From: Panagrolaimus kolymaensis
Taxonomy: Eukaryota > Nematoda > Chromadorea > Rhabditida > Panagrolaimidae
Direction: 5' to 3'
Assembly (NCBI GenBank): GCA_028622995.1
Contig: JAJQJQ010000045.1
Coordinates: 124,001 to 188,000 of the forward strand
Length of the DNA: 64,000 bases
A program made the translations under genes and the position numbers. This document shows positions 32,801 through 45,259 of the stretch, one piece after another (the stretch's first letter is position 1; each line of letters begins with the position of its first letter). Below the pieces are notes generated by a model. The model had not been told where the DNA came from, searched no databases, and saw only the letters and a list, made by a program, of their open reading frames with translations.

Positions 32801-35800
32801 AATTTCATCAAAAAAAATATTTATAACTAAAATATGCTATGAGTCAGTAACTTTGGTCACCACAAATAAAAAATAATAATACGAAAAAAAAGAGGGAATA
32901 AAGATTATTTAATATAACAAAAAGACTCTAAGCTTAAAATAGATTTTTTTATTATAAAGTATAAATTTTTTTGAATGAATTTCTTGTTTACTGTTTTTTA
33001 GAATTCAAACTAAAAAAAATTTTAAAACATTGGGGTTGTTGTATTCTTAGAAAATGTGCCGCCTCTGTTTTTTTGTTGTTGTTGGAGAATGGAGGAAGAA
33101 GGACAATATAATATTTATACATGGAAGGAAAAGAAAAAAATGGTTAATAGTCAGTCAATAACTTCCGATTAAAAATTATAATTTATGCCTTCGCTTCTCT
33201 TTTTTTGGCATTGCTGTGGTACTTTTTTTCCAAGTGCCATAAGTAAATTTAAATTTTTTTAAAATAAGAAGAAAAAAGAAAAAACCAGGAGAAACACATT
33301 TTGATAATGGCTAATTTTTACTATTCAAATTTTAACTTTTCCATCTGGAGGCGAAAATTAATAATTATTAAAGAAAAAAATAAACATAGATGAAAAAAGT
33401 TTTTGTTAGAACACTTCTTTTAAAAAATGTTTATAAAAAATCTTTTCTCCAAATTTTTTATAAGTCAATCATCCTGTTTATTATAGTTTTTTGTGTTCTT
33501 TGGTTGTAAAGGAAACACTACAGACGAAATCATTCGTCATTAAGTCCTCTGCATTAATTTCCGTTTTTTGGTTCAAAAATCTTTTTAAAACTGTTTTTTT
33601 TTCATAGATCTTCTAGCAAGCGAAAATTGAAATTTTTTTATGCTTTTTTATTTGGAATTAAAGATTCATTTAAAAAAAAAAGCTATGATGCATGCTTACG
33701 CTTACAAAAAGAATACAAATGGTGCAAAGGTTCTTCTTCTTCTTCACACTCATATATACGTAATCAAATCTAAAAATTTGACGTAATTTATTAGATTAAA
33801 ACAAAAAAAATGAAAGGTTTGAGTGCATTCTTTTTTTTTGGTGTCAAAAAAATAACATAAGTACGCAAAAAGGAATTTACGAAAAAAAGCATAAATCTGC
33901 AATGGACTTCTTTAAATTAGCAAAATTTTTAATTATACTCTCCAATTTTCGAAAATATATTTAAAATAAAAACTTGTCTCACCACGAAAATTTCGCGATT
34001 TTTTCCTTGCATGAAAATTTCTATAATTTGCGTTTGGAGCCGCCACTTTTTTATAGTTTTTAGATCTCAATTTCAAGGCCATTTTGTTGTTGTATCAAAG
34101 AGAAAGTAATCAGCCTTAAAACTACAAAAACGAAAAAAAAATCATGAGTTTTCACTAATTTTTTAAACCACATAAGACACTCACTATAAGCTTCAGTCTA
34201 TATATTCCATATTTTTTCACCTCCTCAATTTTCCACATAAACCACTCAGCCACTAACTAACTCTCTTTATTTTCCTAAGCATTGTTTTTTATAATGTATT
34301 GTTTCCGCCTCTCTAAAAATCCAAAAAGATTTTTACTAAATGAATGGATGCTCTCTATTTTATTCTATTAAATACATTTCTTTTCTTCTTTCTTTTTTGC
34401 CTCCTCGTGTTTTTTAGCTTTTTTTGTTTTGGTGGTGAAAGCATTTTCATTTTAATACAAATAAATACAAAACGAAACACATAAAAAGAAAGAAAAAAAA
34501 ATACATATATATATAAATTGCTTCTTCTCGCTTCTATTTTTCTTTCTATTTTAAGGAGAAACAGAAAAAACAGAAAAGATTTTTTTTGCTCCTGAAAAAA
34601 AAATGAAAAGCTACGAGCCAGCCACTAATGGAATAGAAGCCATGGAAAAGGAAAACGAATGAAAAAATAGGGATGCTTTTGTAGCATCAAAATATTAGAA
34701 AGGAAAAAATAAAAATTTCATCGCGGATAGAGCAAAAAAAAAGTGGCGATGAAAATCACAAAGTCAAAAAGTTATTAATAAAAAATATAATTTTTATCTA
34801 ATTTTTCGCAAGCAATAGCACTATTTTTGAGTCAAAATAAATCCCTACACTTCTAAAACGCCGAATAGCAAAGAGAGACTAACCTCTCCACATATTTTTG
34901 TTAAAAACTTAAAAGCAAATTAAAAAGAAAAGATTTATTGATTTTGAAAAAAAAGTTTTTAATAAATAAAAAAACTAACACGGAAGCAGCACACGCAAAC
35001 ACATACTTTATATTTTAGGTTATCCATAAAAAGATGATAACTTATGGACTTTTTTTGGCGTTTCCAAATTTAAATCTAAAACAAAAAAACTTTGCAAAAA
35101 AACATGAAGAAAAGGGAAATAAGATTGCTTTTTTATATTAAATTAAATGGTTGGTTAAAACAAAAGAGCTTTTTTAAGCATTTTGATATAAAAAAACATT
35201 TGAACTTTTTATTAAAGAATTTTAAGTTAAAAGAAAAAATAGAGAATTAAAGCCTCTTTTTATTTCTAAAAAATACGCATTTCCAACTTTTGGTAAGTTT
35301 TTTCAAAATAATACCAACCATTTAATTTCTTTTTTTTTGTATTAAATTTTTCAAAAAGCCGAATTACTTTGGTTTTTTATAAAAAGTTTTTGAAAAGATT
35401 AAAACATTAAAAACGTTTTAAGAAGAAAAAAAATTAACGCACATGATTGAAGAAAAATAAAGAGAGAGCATCATCATAAAAAAACGAGCAACAAAAAAAA
35501 CACACTCTTTTTCACTCTAAAATAAACGAAAAAAGAAGAAAGTGATTTATTTTTTATTTTACGGGTCCTGGCCGTCAGGCATATGAGTAGTAGCAAAATG
35601 AGGCACAGATTAAACTTCCTAAAAAATGAAATGAAAAATAATGGATGAAGAGAGTCCATTTTTTTGAGTGATTAAGTAAGGTAATAAAAAACATAAAAAC
35701 CTTGTGTGCATAGAGAAAAAAATGACTGCCACGAATGAACAAAAAAAAATAGTTAAGAGGACCAAGAAATGCTGTTGAATCAAGTTTTTCAAATGAACCA

Positions 35801-38800
35801 ACTATTTTGTTGGATGAAAAAAAAATTTTGATGTGTCAAATAGCAGTTTTCTAAAGTTAAAAAAAAATATTGAAACTCTCAAGGGAGTATTTTCAAGCCC
35901 CACATCATGCATGGAAAGAGGCCAATAATTAACGATAACAATTAATCTTTTTGGGTTGAAGTGGCCCAATTCCTATTCTCTCAAAAAAGAAATTCGAAGC
36001 AAATTTTGAAACAAGACAAAATGATAAAAAAAAAATAAGGCGATTAAATATAATTTCTTTGCTCGCTTGAAACATGCTAAAAATTTTGCATAAAAAATCT
36101 CATGACAGAACACAAAAAAACTCTTTTTGCAAAAAAAAATAATATTGAAAAAGCAAAAATTTTTGATAAAGTGAAGTTTGTCACGAAAGTAAAAAAGAAT
36201 AAAAAAATAGCTTCTTGAAAAAATAGTTGGAAACCAAAGATAAATCTTTTCGAAACTTGCTTTGCTTTGAGCTTGAAAGCCTTTACAAAAACTTTGAAAT
36301 TTTACAAGAAAAATTTGTGGAAGAAATAAAAATGTGACAAAACATTTGGAAACTACATACATTTAACCGAGCTTTGGCCTCTCTACCGTAATTTGTTCCA
36401 AGCAGTCGATTATAATTGACAAAAAAAAATCATGGCGCTCGGAGAAAACATATCGAATTCAAAAACACTTCCTTTGTTATACAAATTTGATGTTTTTTTA
36501 AATCAAGAATTCACCAACCCATAAAAAACAGATTCTTATAAACAACCGTCATAATTTCCTATATTTTTTTCCATAATGTGAAAATATGATAAAATTTGTT
36601 TTTTTGTTGAAAAAAAGAGAGGCAAAAATGGAGAATAACAAATAAATAAAACATATTTTTTTTCACGAAAAATAATGTTTTAATAATAAAAGAAAAATAT
36701 CAAAAAGAGACCAAAGCAAATAAAAAAAAACGATGGAGTGAAGAAGAAAATGATTTTCGATGCATGAAAAAATAAATGAAAAAGTTTTCTCACTTTTTTT
36801 AGCTTTCATTTTGCAATAAATAAAGCTCTTTTTTTCTGGGAAAGAAAGGTTGTGGTTGGTTTAAAACATTAATGAAGCCGCATTTTTAGATCGAATTTGG
36901 AGTAATAAAAATATCGCTTTTTAAATTTATAAATAAAGGCTCATAATAGTTCACTTTTGTTAACCGAAAAAGTGATAATCAAAATTACTTGGAGCAAAAA
37001 AAATAAATAAAGGCTTATAAACATATTTTTTTTGTTTTTTTGGCAATAAAGTGTAATATATTTTTCATAGGTGTTTGGATTGCTCGAATCTACTGATCTT
37101 ATATTTTTCGGAGATTCAAGCCAAACTATTTTTAATCATCAATAAAAAATAAAGAGATAAAGAAAGTAAGAAAAATATGCTTTAAAGAAGCATATTAAAA
37201 AAGTGTATGGAAAAAAACCTGTCAAGCAAAATCTCGAATTTTCAAAAATCGCGTGAATTCAGGTTACACAAAAAAATTTAGACTGCAAGTCATTTTTATT
37301 TATTTGTAAGCTAATAAATGTAACCATACTGAATCAAATTTTTATAAAAACCCGTAAACTAAATAATTTTTACACATCAAAGAAAAAAAATATGATTCAA
37401 AGACGCTTGACGACTCAAAAATGAAATAAAAATAAAATGAACAAATATGAAATTAAACGTCGTCGCTATTTTTATTGCATCTTTTTTATTTCTAAAAATA
37501 GTTATTTAATATTTTGCAAGAAAAACAATATGTTAATAAGACAGAGAAGCAGCAGCTCATCTTTATTTTTATTTTTACACCATGGAGACCGTTTATTTTT
37601 TTTCTTCTGTGAGCTAAAAATAAAAGTGAAAAAACTAAAAATAGACTATTTTTGAAAAACAAAAATATAAAAATAGAAACAATGGCTTCTAAGAATAGTT
37701 GGTTTATTTTTTACGTTTTATTTTTTTGTAATCTTTCTTTTTTACAAAAATAAATATTTATTATTTTTAAAACTGAAGCGAGGGCATTTGTATTTGATAA
37801 AAAAAGAAGAGACAAAAATTCTCGCAGTAAAAAACCGTAGTTCAAAGTACAAAAAAAAGAAAAAAATAACAAGGAAATTAGGCATCCATTTTTCGCGAAG
37901 AAATCCAATGCAAATTTTTAATGCCAGAATTTTGTTATCAGAATTTTCAGGAAAATATATGGAAAACAAAATGATTTTCAAACTTTGACCATAAATTCTT
38001 AAAGAATTAATTCATTTGACCTCTGATGCCGTTTTCGCGAACTTAAGAAATATTCGTAGCATACTGTGACCTTTTTATCTTTAAAAATCTAAATTTTTTT
38101 AGCTTCGAAGACTAAAAACTACAAAATTTTGACAAAGTGGTTTTGAACACGCAAATTAAAAAAAAGACAAATTTTCATAAAGTTCACGCAACCAAAAAAG
38201 TGGTAAAAATAAAAATCTCAGAGGGCGTTCGTTGGTATAAAATGTGTCTCTTTTTTTAAAAGAAGGCAATTCTTCAAAGAAAAAAAAAGTAGCGGAAATA
38301 AAAAAATGAAAAAAAGAGCACGAAAAACCAAAGTAAAAATTTTTTTATCCATATATTTTATTTTCTTTTTCTTCGCATCACTGAGCAAAAACAACAATAA
38401 TTCAAACAAAAAAGCAACAAAAAAAAGAAAGCAACATCGAAAAAAGTAAAATAAAAGAATAAAAAAAACACGGCTTTATCTTTTTTGATAAAAAAGAAAA
38501 AAATGAAAGCTCAATGTTCTGAATTTTTGAATAAAGAAAAAAAATTTACTATGAAAAACATACGAAAATAAGATTACAAAATCCCAAAAAGTTGAGAGAG
38601 AAAAAAAACCGAGGTCAAGTGATAGAAAAAATGTTATTTTTAGACCTCCCGTGGAGTTGTTACTTATTATACCTTCTCGATAAAAAAATTTAATTAAATT
38701 GCAGCATTTTCTTTTGAAAGAAAACGTGACTATAAAATTTTGATTTTTGTTTCCAAACAATTTTGCTGATTTTCTTGGAAGAAATTTTTTTGGATCTTTT

Positions 38801-39674
38801 TTCTAATACCAAAAATTAATAAATAAAAAACGTTTGAAGTCTCCATTTTTTATTTCTCTCTAATTCTCATAAAGTTGTAGCGTTATTTAAAAAAGTGAGA
38901 GAAGCAAAGTAAACATATGTGGAAGCGGAAATATAATTAATTGCTGTTTTTTTCCATTTCAATGCACTCAATTTTTTAATAAATGTTTCAAAGAAAATCA
39001 AAATCCAAGAAATAGGTTTTAATGTAAATTTCAAACAAACTAACAAAAAAGTAAATACGTTACTTTTATCCAAAAAATGTTTAAAAATATACGAAATGGC
39101 GAGGGTTTTTTTTCCATTCGTTTTTGCTTTACTTGATCTTTCCCATAAACTTTTATTCTGTTATTATCTTTCTTTTTTTCTTTTTTTGGGGTAACAACTT
39201 TGTCGATTGTGAAATTTTCTTTTTGTTGCTCAAAGGTTAGCAAAGCTGGGTAGGCTAAAAGGTTGATGACTGGCAATGAGTAATTTTATTTTGTTAAAAG
39301 AATAAAGAAAATACAACAGAAGATACTCCATTTGGTGCCAAACTCGCGCTTTGAAAAAAGTAAATCTTTCATAGAATTCATTGTTAGTTTGAACTTTATT
39401 TGTGACCACTTTTATTTATCAAATAATTCTTTTTTTTTTGGTTTTTGATGCAATAAGAAAATTTAGCTCAAAGAAAATAAGTATACGATTGCATTTTAAA
39501 GTCCAAATTTCGTTTAAAAAATCAAAATTTAGGATTAATTGATTTTATTTTTTTTTTATATCGTGAAAATATAAATAATTTTTATAAATGAGTTAAGTTT
39601 TAAATATTCTTTTTAGATAATATGGATAAAAATTCAGGACGCTCTCATGTTTTCCTAGTGGTTTTAGTGGCATT
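26851..39674. other. 12.8-kb gene desert, A-rich plus strand
   Basis: No confident gene. From about 27 to 39 kb long A runs dominate the plus strand, opposite to the T-rich plus strand of about 12-24 kb. This is the pattern expected if the minus strand is transcribed as long T-rich intron. One exon-like block is at 30210-30263. ORFs such as 35973-36362 (minus) consist mainly of Phe, Leu, Ile and Lys, as AT-rich noise does. A YY1-like 11-mer is at 31525-31535. Confidence 0.4.
30210..30263 (-). other. Isolated exon-like block
   Basis: On the minus strand a 54-nt block is bounded by a strong acceptor (tttttggatttag) and a strong donor (AAAG/GTAAGACT). One frame reads YHEAKEKELLLTAPVCK without a stop. 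The block is clearly GC-richer than the several kb around it. It could be a 5' exon of the minus-strand GPCR starting at 26850 or part of an unseen gene. Confidence 0.35.
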
Positions 39675-39851
39675 ATGGGAGCTTGTGATGATCCTCAAAA
39701 GCATTTACCCAACCCTGATCGGGTAAAAGTTTAAATTATGCTATATGTTATTATTTTTTAAATTTCCAGGAAAAGGATCGGCCTGATCCCATGAGAGAAT
39801 TAGGAGGAGCTCAACCACCTCGACCTGGTGATCGACCTAATCAAAAGCATT
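39675..39851 (+). CDS. Partial proline-rich small protein, unresolved ends
   Basis: Two exons that keep frame (39675-39722 and 39770-39851) encode MGACDDPQKHLPNPDR and EKDRPDPMRELGGAQPPR followed by PGDRPNQKH. Donors and acceptors are canonical, and the DNA is markedly less AT-rich than its flanks. The open frame extends upstream of the ATG to an acceptor-like attcag at about 39638. The terminal exon is not clear: one option adds only four residues before a stop near 40118. An alternative frame from an ATG at about 39622 reads a hydrophobic leader but hits a stop early in the second exon. No family was recognised. Confidence 0.35.
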
Positions 39852-40765
39852 GTAAGTTTTTTTAAAAATCATTTTCTTCTTCGTCTTTTTTTCTTCATTT
39901 TTGCCCAAGTAAAATCCGTTTACATTTTCGATATTCAAAACAAGAAATTCGTTTATCAAACCTTTCTTTTTTTGAAAGCAGATTTTTTATGGCCATTTTT
40001 AGGGGTAAAAAACATGTAAATTTTCAAAAATTTAAATTTCATAAAACTAAACTTTGTGTTTCACTTTTTTTATAAAAAAAGTAAGATTTTGTAGTAATTT
40101 TCAGGTAATATTAACTAACTCCCTTCCACGAATAAATTATTCGTTTTATTTTAACAAATGATGACAAGCCATGATAAGTCTTTTTGGTATTTTTCTCGTT
40201 TGAATTTAATCGATATATATTTAAAATCTTTTTTAATACATTTTTTGAAAAATTACTTTGCTTGTATATAAACTAAATGATAAAAAAAGGATCTGTAATA
40301 AAATAAAATTTAAAAAAAACGACAGTTTTCTTCAATTTTGTGCATATAAAAATTACTTTTTTGGATAATATTCATGCTTTTTTTATTTCCAATTTATTTT
40401 TGTTATGAGAACTTAAGAAATAGACAAGTTTATAAAATTAGTCTTTATCGTAATTTTTTTTAGCTAAATTCAAACAATTTCAATAATATAATAGCTTATT
40501 TTTTCTGTTATTGTTTTGGATTACGACATCCTAATTTTTTTTGCGAGTCTCGTTTTCGTTGTGTGTAATCTTTCTGAGTACGTAATTCTTGAACGATATC
40601 ATTTTTATTCAAAAAATATGTTTTATTTCATAAAATTGTTAAAAAGACAAGTAAATAATTAAAATAAAATAAAAAACAGATTTAAAAATAAAATATTAAA
40701 ATTTACATGTGATAATATTTATTTAATTCCACTTCGTTTCTCCCCGATAATGATGATTCTGAATT
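39852..40765. other. Intergenic, no feature seen
   Basis: AT-rich. It probably holds the 3' ends of both the partial gene on its left and the minus-strand Asn/Gly-rich gene on its right. No further coding was supported. Confidence 0.35.
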
Positions 40766-41374
40766 TTAATTGTTTGAACCATATTGTTGGGAATTGGGAA
40801 AATTGTTGTTGTTGGTTCCAGATGAGAAGCGTCCTCTTGTTCCTTGTCCATTATTTGAAGAACTTCCATTTCGGCCGCTATTGTTACCCGAACCGAAGCC
40901 ATTATTGCCCTTTTGACGATCATTTTGGGAGTTTCCTAATTGATTACTATTGCCAAATCCATTTGATCCATTGGATCCAAATTGTGAATTTCCAACTCCA
41001 TTCGAGCTGCGATTTTGATTTCTACCGAAATCTCCCGATTGAGTGCCTTGTTGTTGTCCACGGAAATTTGTTCCATTTTGGGAATTATTAAAACCATTGT
41101 TGTTAGAATTGCTGCTTCCATTATTTTTATTTCTTCCACCTAAACCTTGGTTTCGAAGGTTATTATTTCCCCCATTTGTGCCGCTACCTTGATTGTTTTC
41201 ATTATTTCCATTAGGGAAAACTAATCCACCATAACCTTGTGGTTGTTGTTGTTGGCCACGATTATTGGAATTTAATACACGATTTTGAGTTTCTTCGCTC
41301 GAAGCACTTTTTTGAGCTGCAGTGAAAATAAGAGAAGAAGAAATAAGAATAAAAGCAACAATAATTTTATACAT
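40766..41374 (-). CDS. Secreted Asn/Gly/Gln/Ser-rich low-complexity protein
   Basis: A single exon of 202 residues. A clean signal peptide (MYKIIVAFILISSSLIFTAA) is followed by a short Ser/Glu segment. About 165 residues of Asn, Gly, Gln and Ser come next, with spaced Arg, Phe and Asp (for example GQQQQPQGYGGLVFPNGNN, NSQFGSNGSNGFGNSNQLG). There are no cysteines and no folded domain. Such compositions occur in cuticle- or gland-secreted structural proteins and in nematode antimicrobial-like peptides, but no assignment is possible. A TATA element lies 62 nt upstream of the start. Length polymorphism in the repeats is to be expected. Confidence 0.75.
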   Translation of the reverse strand: MYKIIVAFILISSSLIFTAAQKSASSEETQNRVLNSNNRGQQQQPQGYGGLVFPNGNNENNQGSGTNGGNNNLRNQGLGGRNKNNGSSNSNNNGFNNSQNGTNFRGQQQGTQSGDFGRNQNRSSNGVGNSQFGSNGSNGFGNSNQLGNSQNDRQKGNNGFGSGNNSGRNGSSSNNGQGTRGRFSSGTNNNNFPNSQQYGSNN

Positions 41375-41435
41375 TTTTGTGTTTTGATATTACAAAAAAT
41401 TGAAAATGATAAAAAATAACATTTTATGAGTTTCC

Positions 41436-41443
41436 CTTTTATA
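41436..41443 (-). promoter_or_regulatory. TATA box of the Asn/Gly-rich secreted gene
   Basis: The minus strand reads CCGTATAAAAGGG, a textbook TATA element in a locally GC-richer context, 62 nt upstream of the ATG at 41374. This suits strong, focused transcription of an abundant secreted product. Role inferred from sequence and spacing. Confidence 0.5.
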
Positions 41444-42136
41444 CGGAACCGATCTGCATCATAGAGCAGCAGCAATATGCAGCAAAGATGAATATGTCTC
41501 TGATGTATGTATGACTGGACATTGTCGTTATTTTTTTAAACTCAAAACAAAGGTTTCGCAAAAAAATTGGATTATGCAAATAATGATTTCATTTTGTTCG
41601 AGAGTGTCCGTCCCTTCCTTTCGTTGTTGAGTCATCATCGCTGGTTTTCCCAGCTTAAAACTTGACTGACTGCTGAATATACAAAAACAATAAACATACA
41701 TACAGAAACTATAAGAAAAAATGACCTAGATCTAATAAAAGTGTTGAACAGTGTGGTAATAATTAATTTATTAATTCACCTATTTAATTTCCTCTATGCC
41801 ATTTTTTATTATTATTCAAACTAGATAAAAAATTCATCATAAAATCGTGTTTATTTTTTTGTATGAAGAATTTGAAATGTGTAGCATTTTTTAAAGTTTA
41901 TTTATTTCTTTGAAATATCTGATTATTATGAAACTTAAAAAACAAAACAAAAAAATTATTTATTATTTTTTAAAGCGTTAAAAACACATTAATAAAAGAA
42001 AACATTCTTTCTTAATAAAAAAACATTTAATATAAAAAATTCAATATACTAACTCTTTAATTTTTTCAAAACTGAATTTTTAGCGTTCAAAAATAAAATG
42101 CAACCGAAAAATTTTTTTTTATGTAAAGACTTAATT
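41444..42136. other. Intergenic, promoter side and gene tail
   Basis: About 41444-41700 is GC-richer and upstream of the Asn/Gly-rich gene, so it is likely its proximal promoter. The rest, to 42136, is AT-rich and adjoins the 3' end of the SAMHD1-like gene. No coding region was supported. Confidence 0.35.
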
Positions 42137-44130
42137 TTAATTTATTAATGAATAACTCCGCTTTGAAGTGGCTCGAAACATATTGATTGGAGGATTTGCG
42201 ATGGCTTTACTTTTAGCAAACTTTGAAATAATTTCATATATTATCTTTGCATCTTCATCCTTACATTCGTATGGAGCATAAATGAATATGATAGTCTCAA
42301 ATTGTAATTTGTCGCTATTGAGAGTGAAATGATCGGAATCAAAATTTCTTGAGAAAAATGAAACAGATACTAAAGGATTTTGGTGGCCTTTACCTGCATG
42401 AATATTTTTACAAATCACCTCAATTTTATTTGAGTCGAATTTGAAGGTTGCTTTATTCAATAATAAAAGAATTCTTTCTTTTAATTCCCGACATTCTGCC
42501 TAAAAAAATTAATAAAAATTAAAATTAAAAAAAGTGTGTTGCTTTGAATCCACATTCAGTCGCTGCGGAAAAAAACAAAAAATAATTGTTTGAAGAACTT
42601 ACATCGCTTTTATTCTTTAATTTATCTAATTTACAGATAATGCGAGGTAAACGGCGGCTTTCAATTCTTTCAAACATTTCTCTTGCTGGTTTTAAATTTT
42701 TGTTATTGGAGTATAAAATCTAAAATAAATGGTTTTGTTTAATTTGTGTAATAAAGAATTAATTGTAAAATTACCCGCGAAAAAATGGTGTCATCTAGTT
42801 TTTGATACGCAATTGGATCATAAATGCAATTACGAAGAGTAACTTCATCATTATCTGTGCCATATATTGTGTAATGATCTTGAACCATTTTTAATCCGTT
42901 TTTAATCCTTAAAAATAGTTAAATATAAATTTTATTTAACAAAAAATAATTTTCATCTTACATTTCGCTAATAATAACATGAACATGATGACAGCAAACT
43001 GTGGAATGAAGATTAATTCGAGATTGATAAACATTTCGAATATCATCACGCAATTTCACTGGGAAAGAAAGCCAAGTATAAGTTTCGCCACCTATTTTTT
43101 CTATTTCTCCACATCTTAGATATCGGTTGATGATACTCTGAAATAAAGCAAAATAAAATATGACAAAATTTGCATATTTTTAAATTTTAAATTTTTATGT
43201 TTTATTTATTAAAGCGTATTGAGTCTTTTGACTTTATTGCACCATTTTTTCCTAACAAAATTCTAGCAAATATTTAATCTGTTTAAAAAAACTTACTTCT
43301 CCGAAAGACAAAGATATTCCACAATAATATGCATCACGAAGGAGATATTCCAATTTATCCACATCCAATCCATTTATTGGATTACTTACGATTGCATAAA
43401 TGTAGGCTTTATTCACATCCTTAATTTTTAATTGCCATTTTTTGTTTTTATCATAAAAATTTATTGGTAAAGGTGGATTAATAAGATCTCCAATAAGTGC
43501 AACATGATCATTGCTAAAATATGGTTCAAAGGCATCGCGAACTTTTTGTTCAAGGAAAATTAATTTCAACAATTTAAGCGTCATTGTTTCATGCTGAAAA
43601 AAATAGAATTGCTTCTTATAGTTTTTTGATTTAAAAAAAGACTTACTCGAAAAGGTGGTTTTCCATCATCATCATTGCCATCTTTTTCAAAAACTTCTTC
43701 AAAAAGATGAGAAAATGGTCCATGGCCTAAATCATGGCATAATGCTGCTACAATAACGCATAAAACATCAGTTCCATTTAAATTTGGATCCTTTTTCTTT
43801 AAATTTGCCATCATTCTCTGAGCTAAATTTGCTGTTCTGAAATTAGAAAATAAATTATTTCTAGGTTACTATTATTCTTTGAGGATAAAAGCTAAAAAAA
43901 AGCTAAAAAATTTACCCCAATGAATGAACAAAGCGAGTATGGGTTGCACCAGGAAAAACATATTCAGCTGGACCCAATTGTTTAATTTTTCTTAATCGTT
44001 GAAAAATAGGGCTATCAATAATGGGAAGACAAATTTCAGGTAAAACAATATTACAAACTACATGACCACCATTAAATTCAGTGAATTTTGCTTTCTCAAG
44101 ATCCCATAAAATCTTGTTTCCTTCCTTCAT
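42137..44130 (-). CDS. SAMHD1-like HD-domain deoxynucleoside triphosphate triphosphohydrolase
   Basis: Seven exons (44130-43916, 43836-43647, 43593-43297, 43137-42962, 42907-42775, 42719-42603, 42499-42137) join in phase to 496 residues. The HD metal-binding residues are all present: His in [10 protein letters not shown], the HD pair in [15 protein letters not shown], and the distal Asp in [13 protein letters not shown]. Other family landmarks are [20 protein letters not shown] and [19 protein letters not shown]. The enzyme family cleaves dNTPs to nucleoside and triphosphate, limiting dNTP pools. Vertebrate SAMHD1 is longer (626 residues) because of an N-terminal SAM domain that is absent here, as the protein begins directly before the HD region. 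The segment matching the vertebrate DPIHGHIELHP allosteric motif reads [13 protein letters not shown], so GTP control may differ. No signal peptide, so intracellular. Confidence 0.93.
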
Positions 44131-45135
44131 TTTGGGAGAAGAAAAGCCTTTTACTTATCGATAAAAACGAATAATAAAAGCGGAAGAAAAAAATCTTCAC
44201 CTTCTTTTTTTTGCCACGAAGGTGTTATTAACCGACGTTGTTATTTCTTAGCTTTAACTTATTGTCTTTTATCCTAATTAAATTAATTAAAAGGCGGGAC
44301 ATATTGCTGCATCTTTCGAAACATCTGATAAAAAAATTAGTGTTTCTATCAACAACAAAAAAATTTATCCTGCAATCTTTGTGTAACAAGGTTGGAAATA
44401 GCCAAGCAACATACTATACGCCTATTTTAAAGAAAAGTGTGTTGTGAGTCACGTAAGATCTGCCATCCTCATTTTGAACAGCTTTCAATAAAAATACCTC
44501 AAAAAAATTTTGTTTTGCTGAAAAAAATTCTTCCTTGTCTTTTCCACTTTTGTGTAAGATGGCTCTGATTAATTCTTATCACGTACGGATTTGCAATGAT
44601 TTTTGGAAGATAATTAAGTGATAGCAATGCAAAAATAAAAATATAATGAACATAACAAATGAATCACCGATGCCATTAATTATCCACCTTAAATCAAACA
44701 ACAAACTTTCACAAAGCTTATTTATTTTTTATCTCCATTTCATCGTTTGCAATTTATTTTACCTTTTATTGAAAGTTTTTCTAATGACAAAAAAAAGGTT
44801 TTTCATTAATACAAGCTTTGAAGAAGAAAAAAGTATATTTTTATTAGCTTTTTTAAAAGTCCCAAAAGCAAAAATGATTTGAAAAAAAAAACTAATCATA
44901 ACTTTTGTTTACGTCACAAAAAATAAAATAATCTAAATTTAAACTTTGTCGTTTTTTATCAATTTTATTTTTTCCTTTCCTAAAATGTAAATATACAAAT
45001 TTTGATGCTTATCAAATTAAAACTCAAAATCAACTTTAAAATTTGTTTACGTTGAAGAAGCAAAAACTTTCTCAAAAAAAAAGAAGTTTATTAGCTTTTT
45101 CTGATAAACTTTTAAGAAAGCAAATACATTTTCAC
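44131..45135. other. Divergent intergenic region, no gene seen
   Basis: This separates the minus-strand SAMHD1-like gene from the plus-strand secreted family. It is AT-rich, with GC-richer patches near 44430-44480 and 44540-44600. The frames at 44238-44447 and 44646-44882 look like noise. No inverted repeat with a target duplication was found. Confidence 0.35.
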
Positions 45136-45143
45136 TATATAAA
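45136..45143 (+). promoter_or_regulatory. TATA-like element of secreted-family gene 1
   Basis: TATATAAA lies in the context cactatataaacaaac, about 117 nt upstream of the ATG at 45260. In an AT-rich genome this can occur by chance, so support is modest. Confidence 0.3.
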
Positions 45144-45259
45144 CAAACACATCAGAAATTATTAGTTTAAATTCAGTTAGCAAATAACAACCTTTTTTTA
45201 CATTCATTTCAATTTGAGAATTTACTTTTTTTTTAAATTAAAAATAAATTTATTTGGTA

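Noticed and set aside
35973..36362. 129-codon minus-strand ORF
   Set aside because: Composition is almost only Phe, Leu, Ile, Lys, Ser, typical of an open frame in T-rich non-coding DNA; no splice or codon support.
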